The notes under the pieces: model-generated
Told to the model about the DNA's origin: nothing
Databases searched by the model: none
What the model saw: only the letters and a program-made list of their open reading frames with translations
Assembly: GCA_017163975.1 (NCBI GenBank)
Contig: JAFFSR010000227.1
Span: forward strand, 6,810,501 to 6,874,500
Length of the DNA: 64,000 nucleotides
Origin: Anastatus disparis
Taxonomy: Eukaryota; Arthropoda; Insecta; Hymenoptera; Eupelmidae
Direction of reading: 5' to 3'
Program-made: the position numbers and the translations under genes
Shown: one piece after another, positions 10,901 to 23,135 of the stretch
How positions within the stretch are numbered: the stretch's first letter is position 1
Layout of the letters: each line of letters opens with the position of its first letter

Positions 10901-13900
10901 CGAGAGTTTCTTTAACTGTATTATATAAATGTGTATATACGTATATATACATTTTGTGTTCGCTTACTTAAAAGAGATAAATAGAGAAGGAGAAAGAGAA
11001 GGAGAGGTAGTTATATCGTTGGGTCATCACCACGATGTTATGCTGTATATATATATATATATATATGAAAAGTGCATGTATATAATGACCAGGCGCCTCA
11101 TAAATAACATTTTGTTTCAATGTTTAATCTACCCTGCGGATCAGATCTAATAACTGTATGATGCTGCTAATATCTAAGTAATAATATATATCTAACTTTG
11201 TGCTCTTTTATATATCGTGTGCGAAAGTTGGGGAAGACTGAAGGAGAAAAATATTTTTTGAATCTTTATTGTGTGATTGTCGATCGGTTAGATATGATTG
11301 GAGAGATCCTTGTTGTCTATAATGGTAAATTTTTGAATGATCATTATAAAATTTCAAAAGAGGAAAAGAAGTTAATTAAACTTTGTCTTTAGGAAAGTGT
11401 CAAACATTCTTTAATGATAGATTGTATTTATGAAAATAACTATCGTTTCTTCTTTTGAGCTTCGGCTATTATATAACGACAAAATTCCTTTAGTCGTTTT
11501 CCAATTTGATCCACTTGGAAAGTAATTTTTCAAATTCCTGAGAATAAACTAACCTAGGTCAATTTAAAAAAAAACTACAAGAAAAGCTCTTTAAAGCTTG
11601 TAAAATTTTAGCATAATTTATCCTAAACAAACGACTCGTTACCATGATTAAAATAAACACGAAACGGGATGTCCATCCTCTAATCTTCCTTTATTTCTAA
11701 CAAGAAAAAGGTAGACTCCCATTGCGTCGCCAAGAGGTCACGATAACGTAAACTAAATAAAAAGAAAAAAAAGAAGAATCGCAAGCTAAAAAAAAAGGGG
11801 GGGAACATAATGTAAGTGTAAGAACACACAGGCGAGAATAAAGAAACGCGCGCTTTCATTGTTCCGATGTGTATATATAGTAATGCTTTCTCGTGACTCT
11901 TTATATATATACGGCCAACCGGTGTACAAGAGAGCCTCGCGACCTAACTGACCCCTTCAGGGCCTCAATTACCCTTTTCTTTCTTTATTTCTTTTTTCCT
12001 TTTATCTTTCTCTTTCTTACTCCTTTGCAGACACATCCGTTCGCCAAGGCTCTCTTTTTTTCTTCTTCTTCTTCTTCTTGTTTTTTTTTTTACACTTGGT
12101 TGCACTTTTCACAAGCTCAACGTCGACGGCGGCGGCTGTGGCTTATACCGATTTCTTTATTCTTTTTTTTTTCTTTTAATGTGTATACGATATCTTACAG
12201 GACATGCGGTGATGCCTATCGTATAGTTAAGGATATATCATCGCTCACGCGCCAATGTTTTCGAACGATCGTTTTGTAGGATCGAATACTTTTGTTTTTT
12301 TTTTCTGTTTTGTTTAAAGAGATGCCGACTATTTTATATATATTTATGAATACGATGTACTTGATTCGCTGGATTTATTATAGATTAACGTGATTGTTAA
12401 GCTTGTAATGAAAGATTTTTATTAGATTTTATTTTTAGTGAATCTATAAAAAATTTTCATTTGGGAAACAAATTTTTTTTTTCTTATTTTACACAAAATT
12501 TGCCAAACTTCAAAATCAGATGTATTTTTTATGCTTTATTATTTTTTTTTTTAATTCAAATAATTTTCAAAAATTTATCATTCATTTAAATTATTAATTT
12601 AAAGTAAATTAATAATTTAAGAGAAAATGAAATTTTGAACATAAAAGTATTAAAAATAAAAAATACCTAGAAAAATTATGTTATTATAAAACTGAAGATC
12701 CCCTGATTCGTCCAATATGAAGCCATTGAAATTTGTTTCTTATTTTTGGCATAAATGCATATCGCGATATTTTTGCGAAAAGATACAATCTTATGCCTAT
12801 AACAGTGAAGTAACATGGATGCAAAACATCTACAAGTGGCAAGCAAAAATCAAGTATAGATAGTATCGAATTACGAAGAACGATATAAAAAGGGAGGAGA
12901 AGCGTTGTTGTTGTTTTTTTTCGTTGTTTTTGTTTTAAAGTTGAAAGAATTGGGGCATTCTTTAAAAGTTAATTGCTGAGGAACGATACGTACATACACA
13001 CACATTCTACGCTTGAAGTCTTTTTCTTAAACTGGGCTTTTACCTGTAATTTACGTACCGGTTCACGGGATATATATCTGTTTCGTTTTGTTCGAGATAC
13101 ATTTCACCTCGAGTTCAACGCCTAATTAAGCGCACTTGAGGAGTTTGAAAGAAAAAAAAATTGTACATAAGAAAAGAGAATAAAGACAAAAAAAATACGC
13201 GAAAGAAAATAACGCAAAGGCCTTCGGACAACTTACTTTTATGTCGTAGCTTTCGGAATATTTAATGAAAACTTGCGCGGGGTAACGTGTTTTTAAAGTC
13301 ACTCTTTAATTTTTTTTCTCTTTTTTTTCTTGACAAAAAAGGAATTTGTTAAACACCGTGCGAATTGGAATATACATACGTATTTTATTTCATAAAGTTC
13401 ACTAATTTTATCAACGAGCAATTATTCGGTAATATAACGCGAAAGAGAAAGTATTTAAATGAAATTTTTTTTATGTAATTATGTTGAAATGCGTATTGAA
13501 AATTAATAACTCATTAGCATAATTAAAGATTTAATAAGAGCGAATAAAAAGTGATAAACAATGAAAAAATTATATTATGGTTATCACGTTGTGAAATATT
13601 CAATAATTGTATAAACAAATCTTTGAAATAGGGTGATTTTTATTTTTTAAAATTTAATATTTAGAAAGTAAATACTCCGGGTACTCTTTTTGATTCATAA
13701 CTTTTTGAACATATAATAATTTATTACTGTAATTTATATTTTTTATTCTCTAGAATAATTCGATATAAATGATGAATAAATTATTTACCTAAAATATTTT
13801 TTTTAAATATATAAAAACTACCGATATACGAAACAAAAAAATATGTTTAAAAATTATCTTATTAAAAAGGTTTTAAATAAATATGTACATAACTGATTTA

Positions 13901-14255
13901 TCAGTCTTGAATTTTTAAGCATCGTTGAAAGAAATCTAGAATAAATTTTAAGTCAATTTTAGAAATAAACATATAAATTAAAAGCTATAAAATCACTAAT
14001 GATAAATAGAATTCGGTCCATTTTTTTTTTAAATTAACACATATAAAAGGTTAAATATTAAAATTTAAAACTTTTATTCAATAAATGATTCCTTAGGCAT
14101 CGCAACTAAAAGCAAAAATTCATTTGATAATAACTGCTCAAATTTATTTCATATGTTTTCCAAGATTTCCGTAAAACAAAATAAATAGTATCGAAGAACG
14201 TAGGAAGTTAATTCATCGCATAAATTTTTATTTTTTAAATAATTTAATTCAATAA
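7971..14255. other. AT-rich non-coding DNA with simple repeats
   Basis: Holds pyrimidine-rich tracts (8500-8580, 10260-10390, 11970-12180), a TA run at 11046-11066 and many poly-A/T runs. Open frames here (for example 10101-10484 and 11893-12279) encode Phe/Ser/Leu-rich low-complexity peptides from CT-rich DNA. No gene recognised. Confidence 0.6.
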
Positions 14256-14442
14256 TTTAACATCGCTGTATTTATATTATTATTTCGATAATAATTAGCG
14301 ATAAAGATAGTCAGTATGTTTGTGAAGAAAGCACATGTAACGTACAGAGGTGCTTGTATAAATCGACCGAGAGCGGGATTCGAACTCGGGAACCTCGAGA
14401 TTGCGAATCTATCGCTCTACCGTCTGAGCCACTGACGACCTC
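14256..14442 (-). repeat. tRNA-derived SINE, copy 2
   Basis: Minus-strand copy with a box A variant TGGCTCAGACGG and an intact GAGTTCGAATCCC box B. The 3' part is more decayed than in other copies: the CGTCGCTAATTAGC motif is changed to TTATCGCTAATTATTATCG. It ends GATGTTAAA. Confidence 0.85.
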
Positions 14443-16531
14443 GCCTCGTTAAATTTTATTTGTTCTATAAATTAAAGCGTGTCACGATATCGTTTTGAAA
14501 GATTCGTCCATACACAAAAACATTCATTAACATACTGACATAAGTTTAACATTAATGAATCTATTAAAATAATAATTACTTGTTCTTAAAATTAATGAAT
14601 CTATTAAAAAAGCTTTCTAACGAATTGAAATCCAAACTTTTATTACAATATTTTTTTATTTTATTATTACCTTATACAAGCCCTAATCAAAATTTATTTT
14701 AATAAATTAATCTAATCAATATTTGCTTATTATATTGGTCATAAACGAAAAATTCCAGCTGAAATAAATAAATAAAATTAAGAAAGAGAAAAACACTTTT
14801 ATCATGCATTTAAAACGTATTCCGTGTCACGAATGCGTAACGAAAAAAATCAATTACTCCAGCTCTAATCAACGTCTTAACAAAATAACATGTCTTGATT
14901 TCCGACAGGACAAAGCGCGCGCGCGCATGCGAGAGAAAATCGCTATCGCGTCAACCTCTTACACGTACAGAAAAGCTTTTATCCTTTTCAAAGTTTTTAA
15001 ACGAGGAAGAATCGTATATTGTCACTGGTTAAAACTGTGTGCGTTAAAGAATACGTGCGAGTAAATTAGTCTATTGCACTTATTTTTTCGCTCTCTCTTC
15101 CCCGTCGATTTGCATTAAAACGGATATTAAGAAGTTTGCGTGTGCCGACGGGGACGCTTAAATTCTATTGTCTTTTAACTTTAACTTGTTCTTTAGAGTT
15201 TTTTTTCTTTCTTTTAATTCTTTTAACTCTTTTACGACAGGTCAATTGCTCGTGCTTCCTGGTAAAGAAAGAAAAAAATCACAATATATTGTCTATATAT
15301 TTAGGGTGTGAAACGAAGAATGTTACAAAGAGAACGATTGATTAATTGTTTAAGAAGGATTTAAATAAAAAAGAAAACTAAAAAAAATAAGTGAGAAAAT
15401 AACTGTACGGATTTCAGTGATTTTCTTATTTTATAAAAAAAACAAAAAAAAAAGTAAGGTGGAAAGATTAGTTTAAAGAATGTTTGCGAATGACGGGTGA
15501 GATCTTTGAAACTCGGAGCGATAGGATCGCGTGAGTATTAGATTTTTTTTTTCGTAAGTGCAGTTATTCGGCTTTACTGTTATAATTCAATGAAAAAAAA
15601 GGAGTGCAGATAATTTTATAATTGTTTATTGCGTTTGAGAAAAAAAAAGGAAAGGAAAAAAAAACGTTTGTTTTGATTACGGGTTATCGTTATAAGGTAT
15701 AAAAGTAAATTGTTTGACGTCGTGTGTAATTATTGAGTTAATGAATAAAATGAAAAACGTGGAAGTTTAATTGTAGACGAGGGATGTTGGGTTTTTAATA
15801 GAAAAACATGATTTATTTTATTGAATTTAGGTAGCTGATTTTTTTTCAATTATTTGAAATCAATCGTAGAAAGCAAATCTGTTTTTTTTAGATTAGTTTA
15901 TGACAGGCTGACATCCGATACAAAAAGTGTCAATTTTTCGTGATTAATGGAACTTTTTTAATAGGAATTTATTGGCATAAAAAATTCATGAATTTTTAAA
16001 ATATAAAATTAATGTAGCGTTTTCAATACCTATAAACTGACTGGTTAATAACATGCAGAAACTCATCATAGAAGTAAGTTAAACAGAGGGTGGTAAAGTG
16101 AATATATACTCTAAGTTACTATAAATTAATCAATTTTTTTGAATTTTGTTAAGCCATTCTTTTTAATTAATTTAAATTTTTTGTCGAATTATTAAGCATT
16201 TTAAAATTCAATATTATTCCAATAAATAAGTAACAATTATTTTGAAATCTATCTAATTTATCTTTTAAACAAATAACCAGCCATTCTTTAAGTTGTTTTA
16301 GATATTTGTAATATTGGGATTTCTATCAGGGATAGCACTCCTACAAAATGAATCTCTTAACAATAACAAAAATATATCCGAATATATCTGTCCTCAATTA
16401 ATAAATTTAAAATTAACTTAATCCCTTTTTAAACTCAATAAACGTTTTAAACGACCATAACACGAGCCAAAGTAATCACGTATCTTTCCCTCTCGTTTTT
16501 TCCATCTAACCCATAAAAAGCTTTAAATCGA

Positions 16532-16534
<3 letters not shown>

Positions 16535-16619
<85 letters not shown>
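16535..16619. repeat. (AT)n microsatellite, ~85 bp
   Basis: Uninterrupted alternating A-T. Length polymorphism and cruciform or DNA-unwinding behaviour are expected. The Ile-Tyr repeat frame on the minus strand is an artefact of this run. Confidence 0.97.
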
Positions 16620-16622
<3 letters not shown>

Positions 16623-18299
16623 CGTGCGGCTTGCACGTTAACGCTTCCAAGATAGAGAGAAGAAGCTCCAACTTGGAATAATATATAAAGACACGAATGA
16701 AAGGAGAACGAAAAGTAGAAGTATAATATACGCGCGATCGTGCAAAGTCCTCGGCAAAGTCAAGAAAAAAAGAAGAAGTAAAGTTAAAAGAAAAGAGAAG
16801 AAAAAAGGTAAAAGAACGGAAAAAAAATTAATAGGCGCACAAGCTGTCTATACTAAACACGTGCCGCGTTTCGGGGGGCTTAATTCATGGGCCATTGTGT
16901 TGCTACACGTTTAGCGAAAATTATTATCCTGATGGAATATAAAAGGAACCACGAATATCAACGCTCTAGTAGGCTTGTATTAAAGCGTTCTCGTACTTTT
17001 TTTTTTGGCTTTTTTTTCGTTATTACGAGATGAGTACTCGTTATACTGATGATATTAAGGGAAGAAAATAGGGCTCCTTCTTTTTCTTTTTCATCTCTTT
17101 TTTTTGGGCGAGGAAGTTTTGTCGGTGCCACTTTTTAGTTAATTAATATAAGGTAAGTAGATTAAATTTGTATTAAAATTAATTCTTAAAATTATCTTTT
17201 TTTATGGTGCTATTTTGTGCTCAAAATTTTGTAATATTGGTAATAAAAGATAAGTGAAGCTCTATATATAAAATGTCAAAGTAAAGCCATTTTCCCAACG
17301 TTAATTTACAATATAAAAATTCATCTTTAAACTAAGTATATCAATCAAAATGTAATTTTAAATTAATTTTCTCATACGAAATTTACCATCCACATAAATA
17401 TAGGCCACTAGAGTAACGTTTGAACGTACAATAACCGATCGTCATCGTGTCATTGCACAGCAATCAATCAACATCCAGTCATTCGTTTCATCCAAAGCCA
17501 AAATGTCATTTACCCTTATAAAAGGTGCCAACTTGACTCTTTTATTTTTCGGACTTGGTTTAACCACATCGTTTAAGCTACAAAAAGTTATATTGTACCA
17601 AAAATACAATAAGAAGGAAGATGGACCCATCCCTCATAGCGACCACTTTTTTCTCTCTCTCCCTTTTCATAAGCATAAAAATACATGTATGACTAGTAGC
17701 TGGTAAAAGAACTATAGCAGCATCGAAATAGAAAGAAAAAATAGTGAGTACAGCTTGTGCATCGGTGTATTCGTTGACATTACGATTGATTGACAATGAG
17801 AAGCGAAGCTGTCCAAATATTTGGCGAAGTTAAAACTTCCTACAATCGTCTCTCGTGAGAGGAAAAACAATAATTCGCAAAAATAACAGCTTGACACCAA
17901 AAATTTTAGTGTGTATACATAGTAGTATTTATATGTATAAATATATGCTAGAATGTCACTATGCAATGTGGAATATATTATAATGAAAAGGAGGAATGAG
18001 AAATGCCCAAAAAAAGAAGTAAAGGAAGAAGAAGAAGTAGTAGAAAAAAAAAGAATAAAGAAGAGGATGAGAGATGACACATTACTATGAGGCGGGGTTA
18101 AAATACAAAACTTGTATAGGTTTGCTCGTTCGCTTGGGCTCTTGCTTATGTACACTCGCTCTTGCTTGCTCGCTCGCGCGCGCGTGCGTGCGGTCGCCGT
18201 GACGAAACGGTACGACTGCAGGTGGCCCACAGATGCCAGTAGGATTAAACTTGAAGCTTTTATCCCCTGGTGGGATATCGATCCTATTGTACAAATGTA

Positions 18300-18424
18300 A
18301 GAGAGAGAGACAGAGAGAGAAGAAGAAGAAGAAGATGATGAAAAAAAAAGAAGCAAAATGTGTCTGTCTACTGTCGGAAGAAGAAAGAAGAGAAGAGAGA
18401 AGAAGAAGGAGGAGGAGGAGGATG
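18300..18424. repeat. Purine-rich tract (GA, GAA, GGA runs)
   Basis: The plus strand is nearly all A/G from the GAGAGA run through AAGAAGAAGAAG and GAGGAGGAGGAGGA, with a short break near 18358-18372. It generates overlapping Ser-rich and Lys/Arg-rich open frames on opposite strands, which are not genes. Confidence 0.85.
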
Positions 18425-21400
18425 AATTCTCGCGAGGATTCAACGACTTTGTATAAATGTACGTGTGTATGTGTCGTATTCAAGGTGTGGTTTTTAACAA
18501 AGTGTAAGGTAGGACGTGACACTTGATTTTTCCATACAATTTTTTTTTCGATGCCCTTTTAAGAAGTTAATACTTTACCTACTAGTGGATTTTAACGGAT
18601 TTTCAGTAATTTTTATCCTTTCACCCATAATCTTCCTTAATCGCGTTAAAATGGACATTTTGTTAAATTAATGAAGAGATGAACGTCATTATTTTTCAAC
18701 TTTAATTAATAACGCAACTGGTAAATATGAATTCATGATTCTTACATTGTAGAGAGAAATTTTCACTTAATTCACAATTTATTGCTTATAAATAATTCTT
18801 CATCAATAATTCGTTCATTAAATCCGCATCTTCAACAGTACATAAATCCATAATACCTTATGAATATCATTATCTTCTTTTCACTCCCGAAGTTTTCTTA
18901 ATCCGTGAAATATACCCGTAAGAAATTAAAGAATAGTTATGTACACACATAAAGTTTCGTAAATTCCTCGCGTTTATTTGTCTCGTTAAGATTATCATTC
19001 AGAGAAATACAGAGTCGAAGGAAAAAAGTCAATTAGTCATAATTCTCGATCTCTCCTTGCGTGAAGCATCGTTGAATAAATAAAAAATACAAATGTATGC
19101 GTGTACGTGTAACTTTCATCCTCGTTCGTTCGAGGTGAAAAATTACAGCTAAAGAATTCAGAGCGCCATCCATACATATATAAACTTGCATTCATAGCGC
19201 TCAATCAAAATCTCTTTAATGAAAAAAAAAAGAAAAAAAGTTTTCATTTCAGTAAAAGAAATATTTACTTATCGTATATACAAGCTTCATTATCAAGAAC
19301 AGAATTTTCATCGTTTTGAAAAATTACAAGCAATTTATCCGATATCATAAGATGATGAAGTAATTCGTAGAAAAACTACCTATTTTTTTAAATATTGTAA
19401 TTCGAAATCAAAAAAAATAAACGAATATCAAATCGTTATCCTACTTATGCCTAGGATAAATTACCAAGTATGCGATAGCCCGCTGCAACACAGCTACTAA
19501 AGAGAATAAGAAAAACTACCTGCCGTGGGTTTCTCTCTTACGATAGAAAATATAAATTTTTCTGACCTTAAGCTCATCAATCGATCAAAATCTTCCGAGC
19601 CACTTTATACGCGATGAAGAGAAAGAAAAAAACGTAAAAAATAAGTGTTTGACAGTCGATACAAAGTGTCCACTTATGCGAGCGAGCATCAATCAAAAAA
19701 AAAAGAAGATGAAAAAAAAATATCTAATGATTTGATACTTTATTTTTCCCGAGTGTATAGCCTAATGTACTTGAGGTTTGTAACACGTTAGATATTCCAT
19801 TTGGATTTTTTAACGAGCGTATGATGGGTTGTGTTCTTAGAAAATGGTTCTGGCCTTTTTTTTTATCAAGATTTTGCTGATATTAATTGATTTTTCTTGG
19901 GAACTTGAACTCTTTTATTGTTTGGATTTATTCGATATTTTTAATCATTTGATGATATTTTTACAATACAAGTTGTATTGTGTTATTTACATTTCACATT
20001 TTATTTATAAAAAATTTTTTCATGATTGGTATGAATTGTTCAACAAAATAAAATTTTAATTGTATTTCATTTAAAATTTTATACATTTATTTTATCAATT
20101 TATTAGTTTAGGCAAAATTCAATACTTCAAATTTGCAGCTCAAAATATTTATATTTTTTTAATATGTGAAAAATTCGTATTCAAAACTTGTGCCGAAACG
20201 AAAAAAAGTTTGACAAACGTGAAAAATTGATAATTCCATAATCCTCCGTAATAATTACCAAAAACCGCATAAACTTTTTGAAAACCTATTGTCTCGTTGC
20301 TAATCGATCTTTAAAAGCCAAATGAAAAAAAAAAACCAAAAATACGCGAGAAAGCAGAAAATTATGAGTGAAGACCATAAAGCACGTTGATCTATTGTCT
20401 CTAATCCTCGTGAAGGAAAGGTGGAAAATTTTCGATGTCTTTTTAGAAAAAAAACTCCGCCCTGAAAACCGACGAGCCTTATAAACCGCATAAAATTTTC
20501 CTAAAAATCAAGCATAATCCCTCTGATGATGTGTCGGACGTTCATCGATCCGTGAAGAAAAAAAAAAAAACAAGCAACGACACCCGTAGAAAAGTGCATA
20601 ATACCTGAAGAAAAAAAAGTTACGGACGAATAATAGGAAGACTGAAATTCTGACAATAAGCGAGTATCGTAGCTGTGAAAATATTTGGAAATTCTTTTGG
20701 CCTATTGTGATAATATCGTCACAAAAAAATATAACCATGGCAAGGTCACATGGTTTTTCCAGTGCTATTTTCTTCGAATTTTTCGCACACACGCGACATA
20801 ATACAATTGATGGATCGACGACGACGAGGAGAGAAAGAGAAAAAATATAAAGTAACGTGGTATTAAGAAAAAGCATTGCGGTCAACGTTGATGATGTTGA
20901 TTGATGATAGTTTCGCTACGTTATGTTACCTTCTCGCTTGGAAGTGCTAAGGAAAGCCCTCTAATTAAGGGCTCTCGAAGTACTCTTGTTTCTTTTCTTT
21001 TTAGCATAATTTATAAAAATAGATAAAAAAATTTTTTCTAAGGATGACGTGAAAATAATAAACGTTAATTTCATCGTTAATGCTAAGCTATTTTACGAGG
21101 AAATTTTTTTTTTTTTTTTTTTTAAGGATTAGTTTGTTTGGTAATTGGAAGTGAAGTGACAATATTAGATGGTCTTTAATTATTAGGAAAGTGATGCACG
21201 AGGTCTAATCTAATTTAAACGCTTTAATGTTAACTGATGTTAGTGATGAATTGCAACATTTATTATAATATCAAATTTTAATTACTTATAATTTTTAAGT
21301 ATTATGTAAGAATCAATTTGTAAATCGATTTAGTATATGTGATTTAAAATTTATTGATAATTTTTAAATTTTAAATACAGATATATATTGTAGAACATTA

Positions 21401-22216
21401 TTTTTCTTTAATACATTAATTATATTATATAATTAATATTATTAATTAAACGAAGAAAAAAATTTTATAGGGAGAATTACTATTTGACATTGTGATTGCG
21501 TGTATGTACTTTATTTTGTGTAAAATTACTAAAAATTAATAAATCGTAATTTATATACAAAATCAAACATGTTCTGTGGCTATACCACGTTAAATAGTAT
21601 TTTTTTTTCTAAAATTTTTCTTTGTGTAGTTATTATTGAATTTTTAATAACTTTTTATATATGAAAATAAATTTATTTCGAATAATTTTTAAAAAAATTT
21701 TAATAAGAAAGTAATGAAAGAAATGTTTATTGCTATAATCTTTTAAATATTATTGCTATATCAACTAAATACTTTCAAGATTTATATTTAATAGAAACTT
21801 ATTAATTAATTTATTAACTACTTATCAGTTTTTGTTAATAACTTTCACAAAAATAATTTATAAGAAAAATTAAATTTACATGTTTTAGTTTATTAATATT
21901 TCAAATAGTCACTAGAATCTCATATTTAATAATTTTGTTTTACTAATTATTTTATAAATAGACTAAACATACTCAGCAAGAAAAATCATTTCGCCAATCA
22001 TGTAAACAACTTTCCAAACAACTACTAAAACAGATCAATCTCCCCTTAAAAAAGGTGAAAAATAAAACATCTTTCTTTCTTATTTCTTACTCGACGACGA
22101 AGAGGTCCTTGTTAGTCGCATAGACTTACGTCTTGGCGTTATTCGAGCCTCACCTTACGTATATACAGCCACGGTGGTAAGCCAAGAAGGTATATCTTTC
22201 TCTTTCATTTCTTTCT

Positions 22217-22217
<1 letters not shown>

Positions 22218-22252
<35 letters not shown>
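22218..22252. repeat. (CT)n microsatellite
   Basis: About 17 uninterrupted CT units. Confidence 0.95.
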
Positions 22253-22254
<2 letters not shown>

Positions 22255-22897
22255 ATTCTTTCACCTCTTTGGATGACGTGCCACCCAGTTGTTATAACCA
22301 TATAGCCCAAGTAAGTCTCATCGCATTCGCGCTAACCCTTTTCATTTACAAAAAAAGGGCGAAATCCGAGCTTCCCTTCTTTCTTCTACAACTGTGCATA
22401 TACACACACACATACTTGACTACTCGCTCTGCGTGTATGTGCAAAGCTTCTATATTCATTCATTCGCGTGTGCCGACCTACCGCGCGACGCTAATCTCGA
22501 TTTATGGTGGCTAAGAAAAATCAACTCTTTTACTCTTTCCTTTTTTTTCTTTCTTTACTTATTATGTGTAGGTGTGTGTATATATAGTTTATTATAATTC
22601 TCATATACCCAATCGAACAGTTACGTTATGCACACATAGTATTATGCTTAGTCAATACTTTGGGCTTTGATTTTAATGCTACGATTTCTTTCTCTATCTA
22701 TTGTATGATCCCTTTGACGTTTGATTTATTTTATATCGTTGACGCAATGCTGCTTAGAGATGTTGAGATTTTTTTGTTCTACTAGAAAATATTTATTTTT
22801 TCTTTCTTTTCTTAATGATAGCAATGAGATGGTAACATAATATTCAAAAAAAAATCAAATATTTCGATCATATCTTCAAATTTTTTTTTTTTTAATA

Positions 22898-23089
22898 TTT
22901 AACATCGCTGTATTTCAGCTATCATTACGATGCTAATTAGCGACGGAGGTTTATCAGTGTGTTTATGAACAAAGCATATATATCGTATACAGTGATGCTT
23001 GTATCAATTAGCCGCCTAGAGCGGGATTCGAACTCGAGACCTCGAGAATATAACTCCATCGCTCTACCGACTGAGCCACTGACGACCTC
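22898..23089 (-). repeat. tRNA-derived SINE, copy 3
   Basis: Minus-strand copy with box A TGGCTCAGTCGG and box B GAGTTCGAATCCC intact. The anticodon-arm region is diverged (GAGTTATATTCTC) and there is a small insertion after the head (CTAGGCGGC). Its 5' end abuts a perfect 20-bp hairpin at 23091-23135. A frame reading VVSGSVGRAMEL.. across it is SINE-derived, not a gene. Confidence 0.88.
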
Positions 23090-23090
23090 A

Positions 23091-23135
23091 TATACACGAT
23101 ATTGATGACAGTTTTTGTCATCAATATCGTGTATA
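23091..23135. repeat. Perfect 20-bp inverted repeat, 5-nt loop
   Basis: TATACACGATATTGATGACA (23091-23110), loop GTTTT, then its exact reverse complement (23116-23135). It starts two bases beyond the 5' end of SINE copy 3. It is not followed by a T-run that would make a Pol III terminator on the SINE strand. Confidence 0.95.

Larger units (their letters stand above)
14443..22897. other. AT-rich non-coding DNA with microsatellites
   Basis: Contains a long AT microsatellite (16535-16619), a purine tract (18300-18424), a poly-T run near 21106-21123 and a CT run (22218-22252). Open frames overlap these tracts or are short and unsupported. No gene recognised. Confidence 0.6.

Noticed and set aside
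10101..12279. 127- and 128-residue plus-strand frames
   Set aside because: Both depend on pyrimidine-rich tracts encoding Phe/Leu/Ser runs; no domain.
16447..16671. Minus-strand frame with a long Ile-Tyr repeat
   Set aside because: Translation of the AT microsatellite.
17503..17706. 67-residue plus-strand frame with a hydrophobic start and a reasonable ATG context
   Set aside because: No family recognised, another frame overlaps on the opposite strand, and there is no sign of splice sites or conservation. Too weak to annotate.
15300..18490. GGTGTGAA (about 15304) and AGGTGTGG (about 18484) as T-box half-sites
   Set aside because: Eight-base matches are expected by chance many times in 64 kb; no clustering was seen.
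17712..18526. 243-residue and 145-residue minus-strand frames and the 97-residue plus-strand frame
   Set aside because: They are created by the purine tract at 18300-18424 and neighbouring CT-rich DNA, are Ser/Phe-rich or Lys/Arg/Glu-rich, and overlap on opposite strands.
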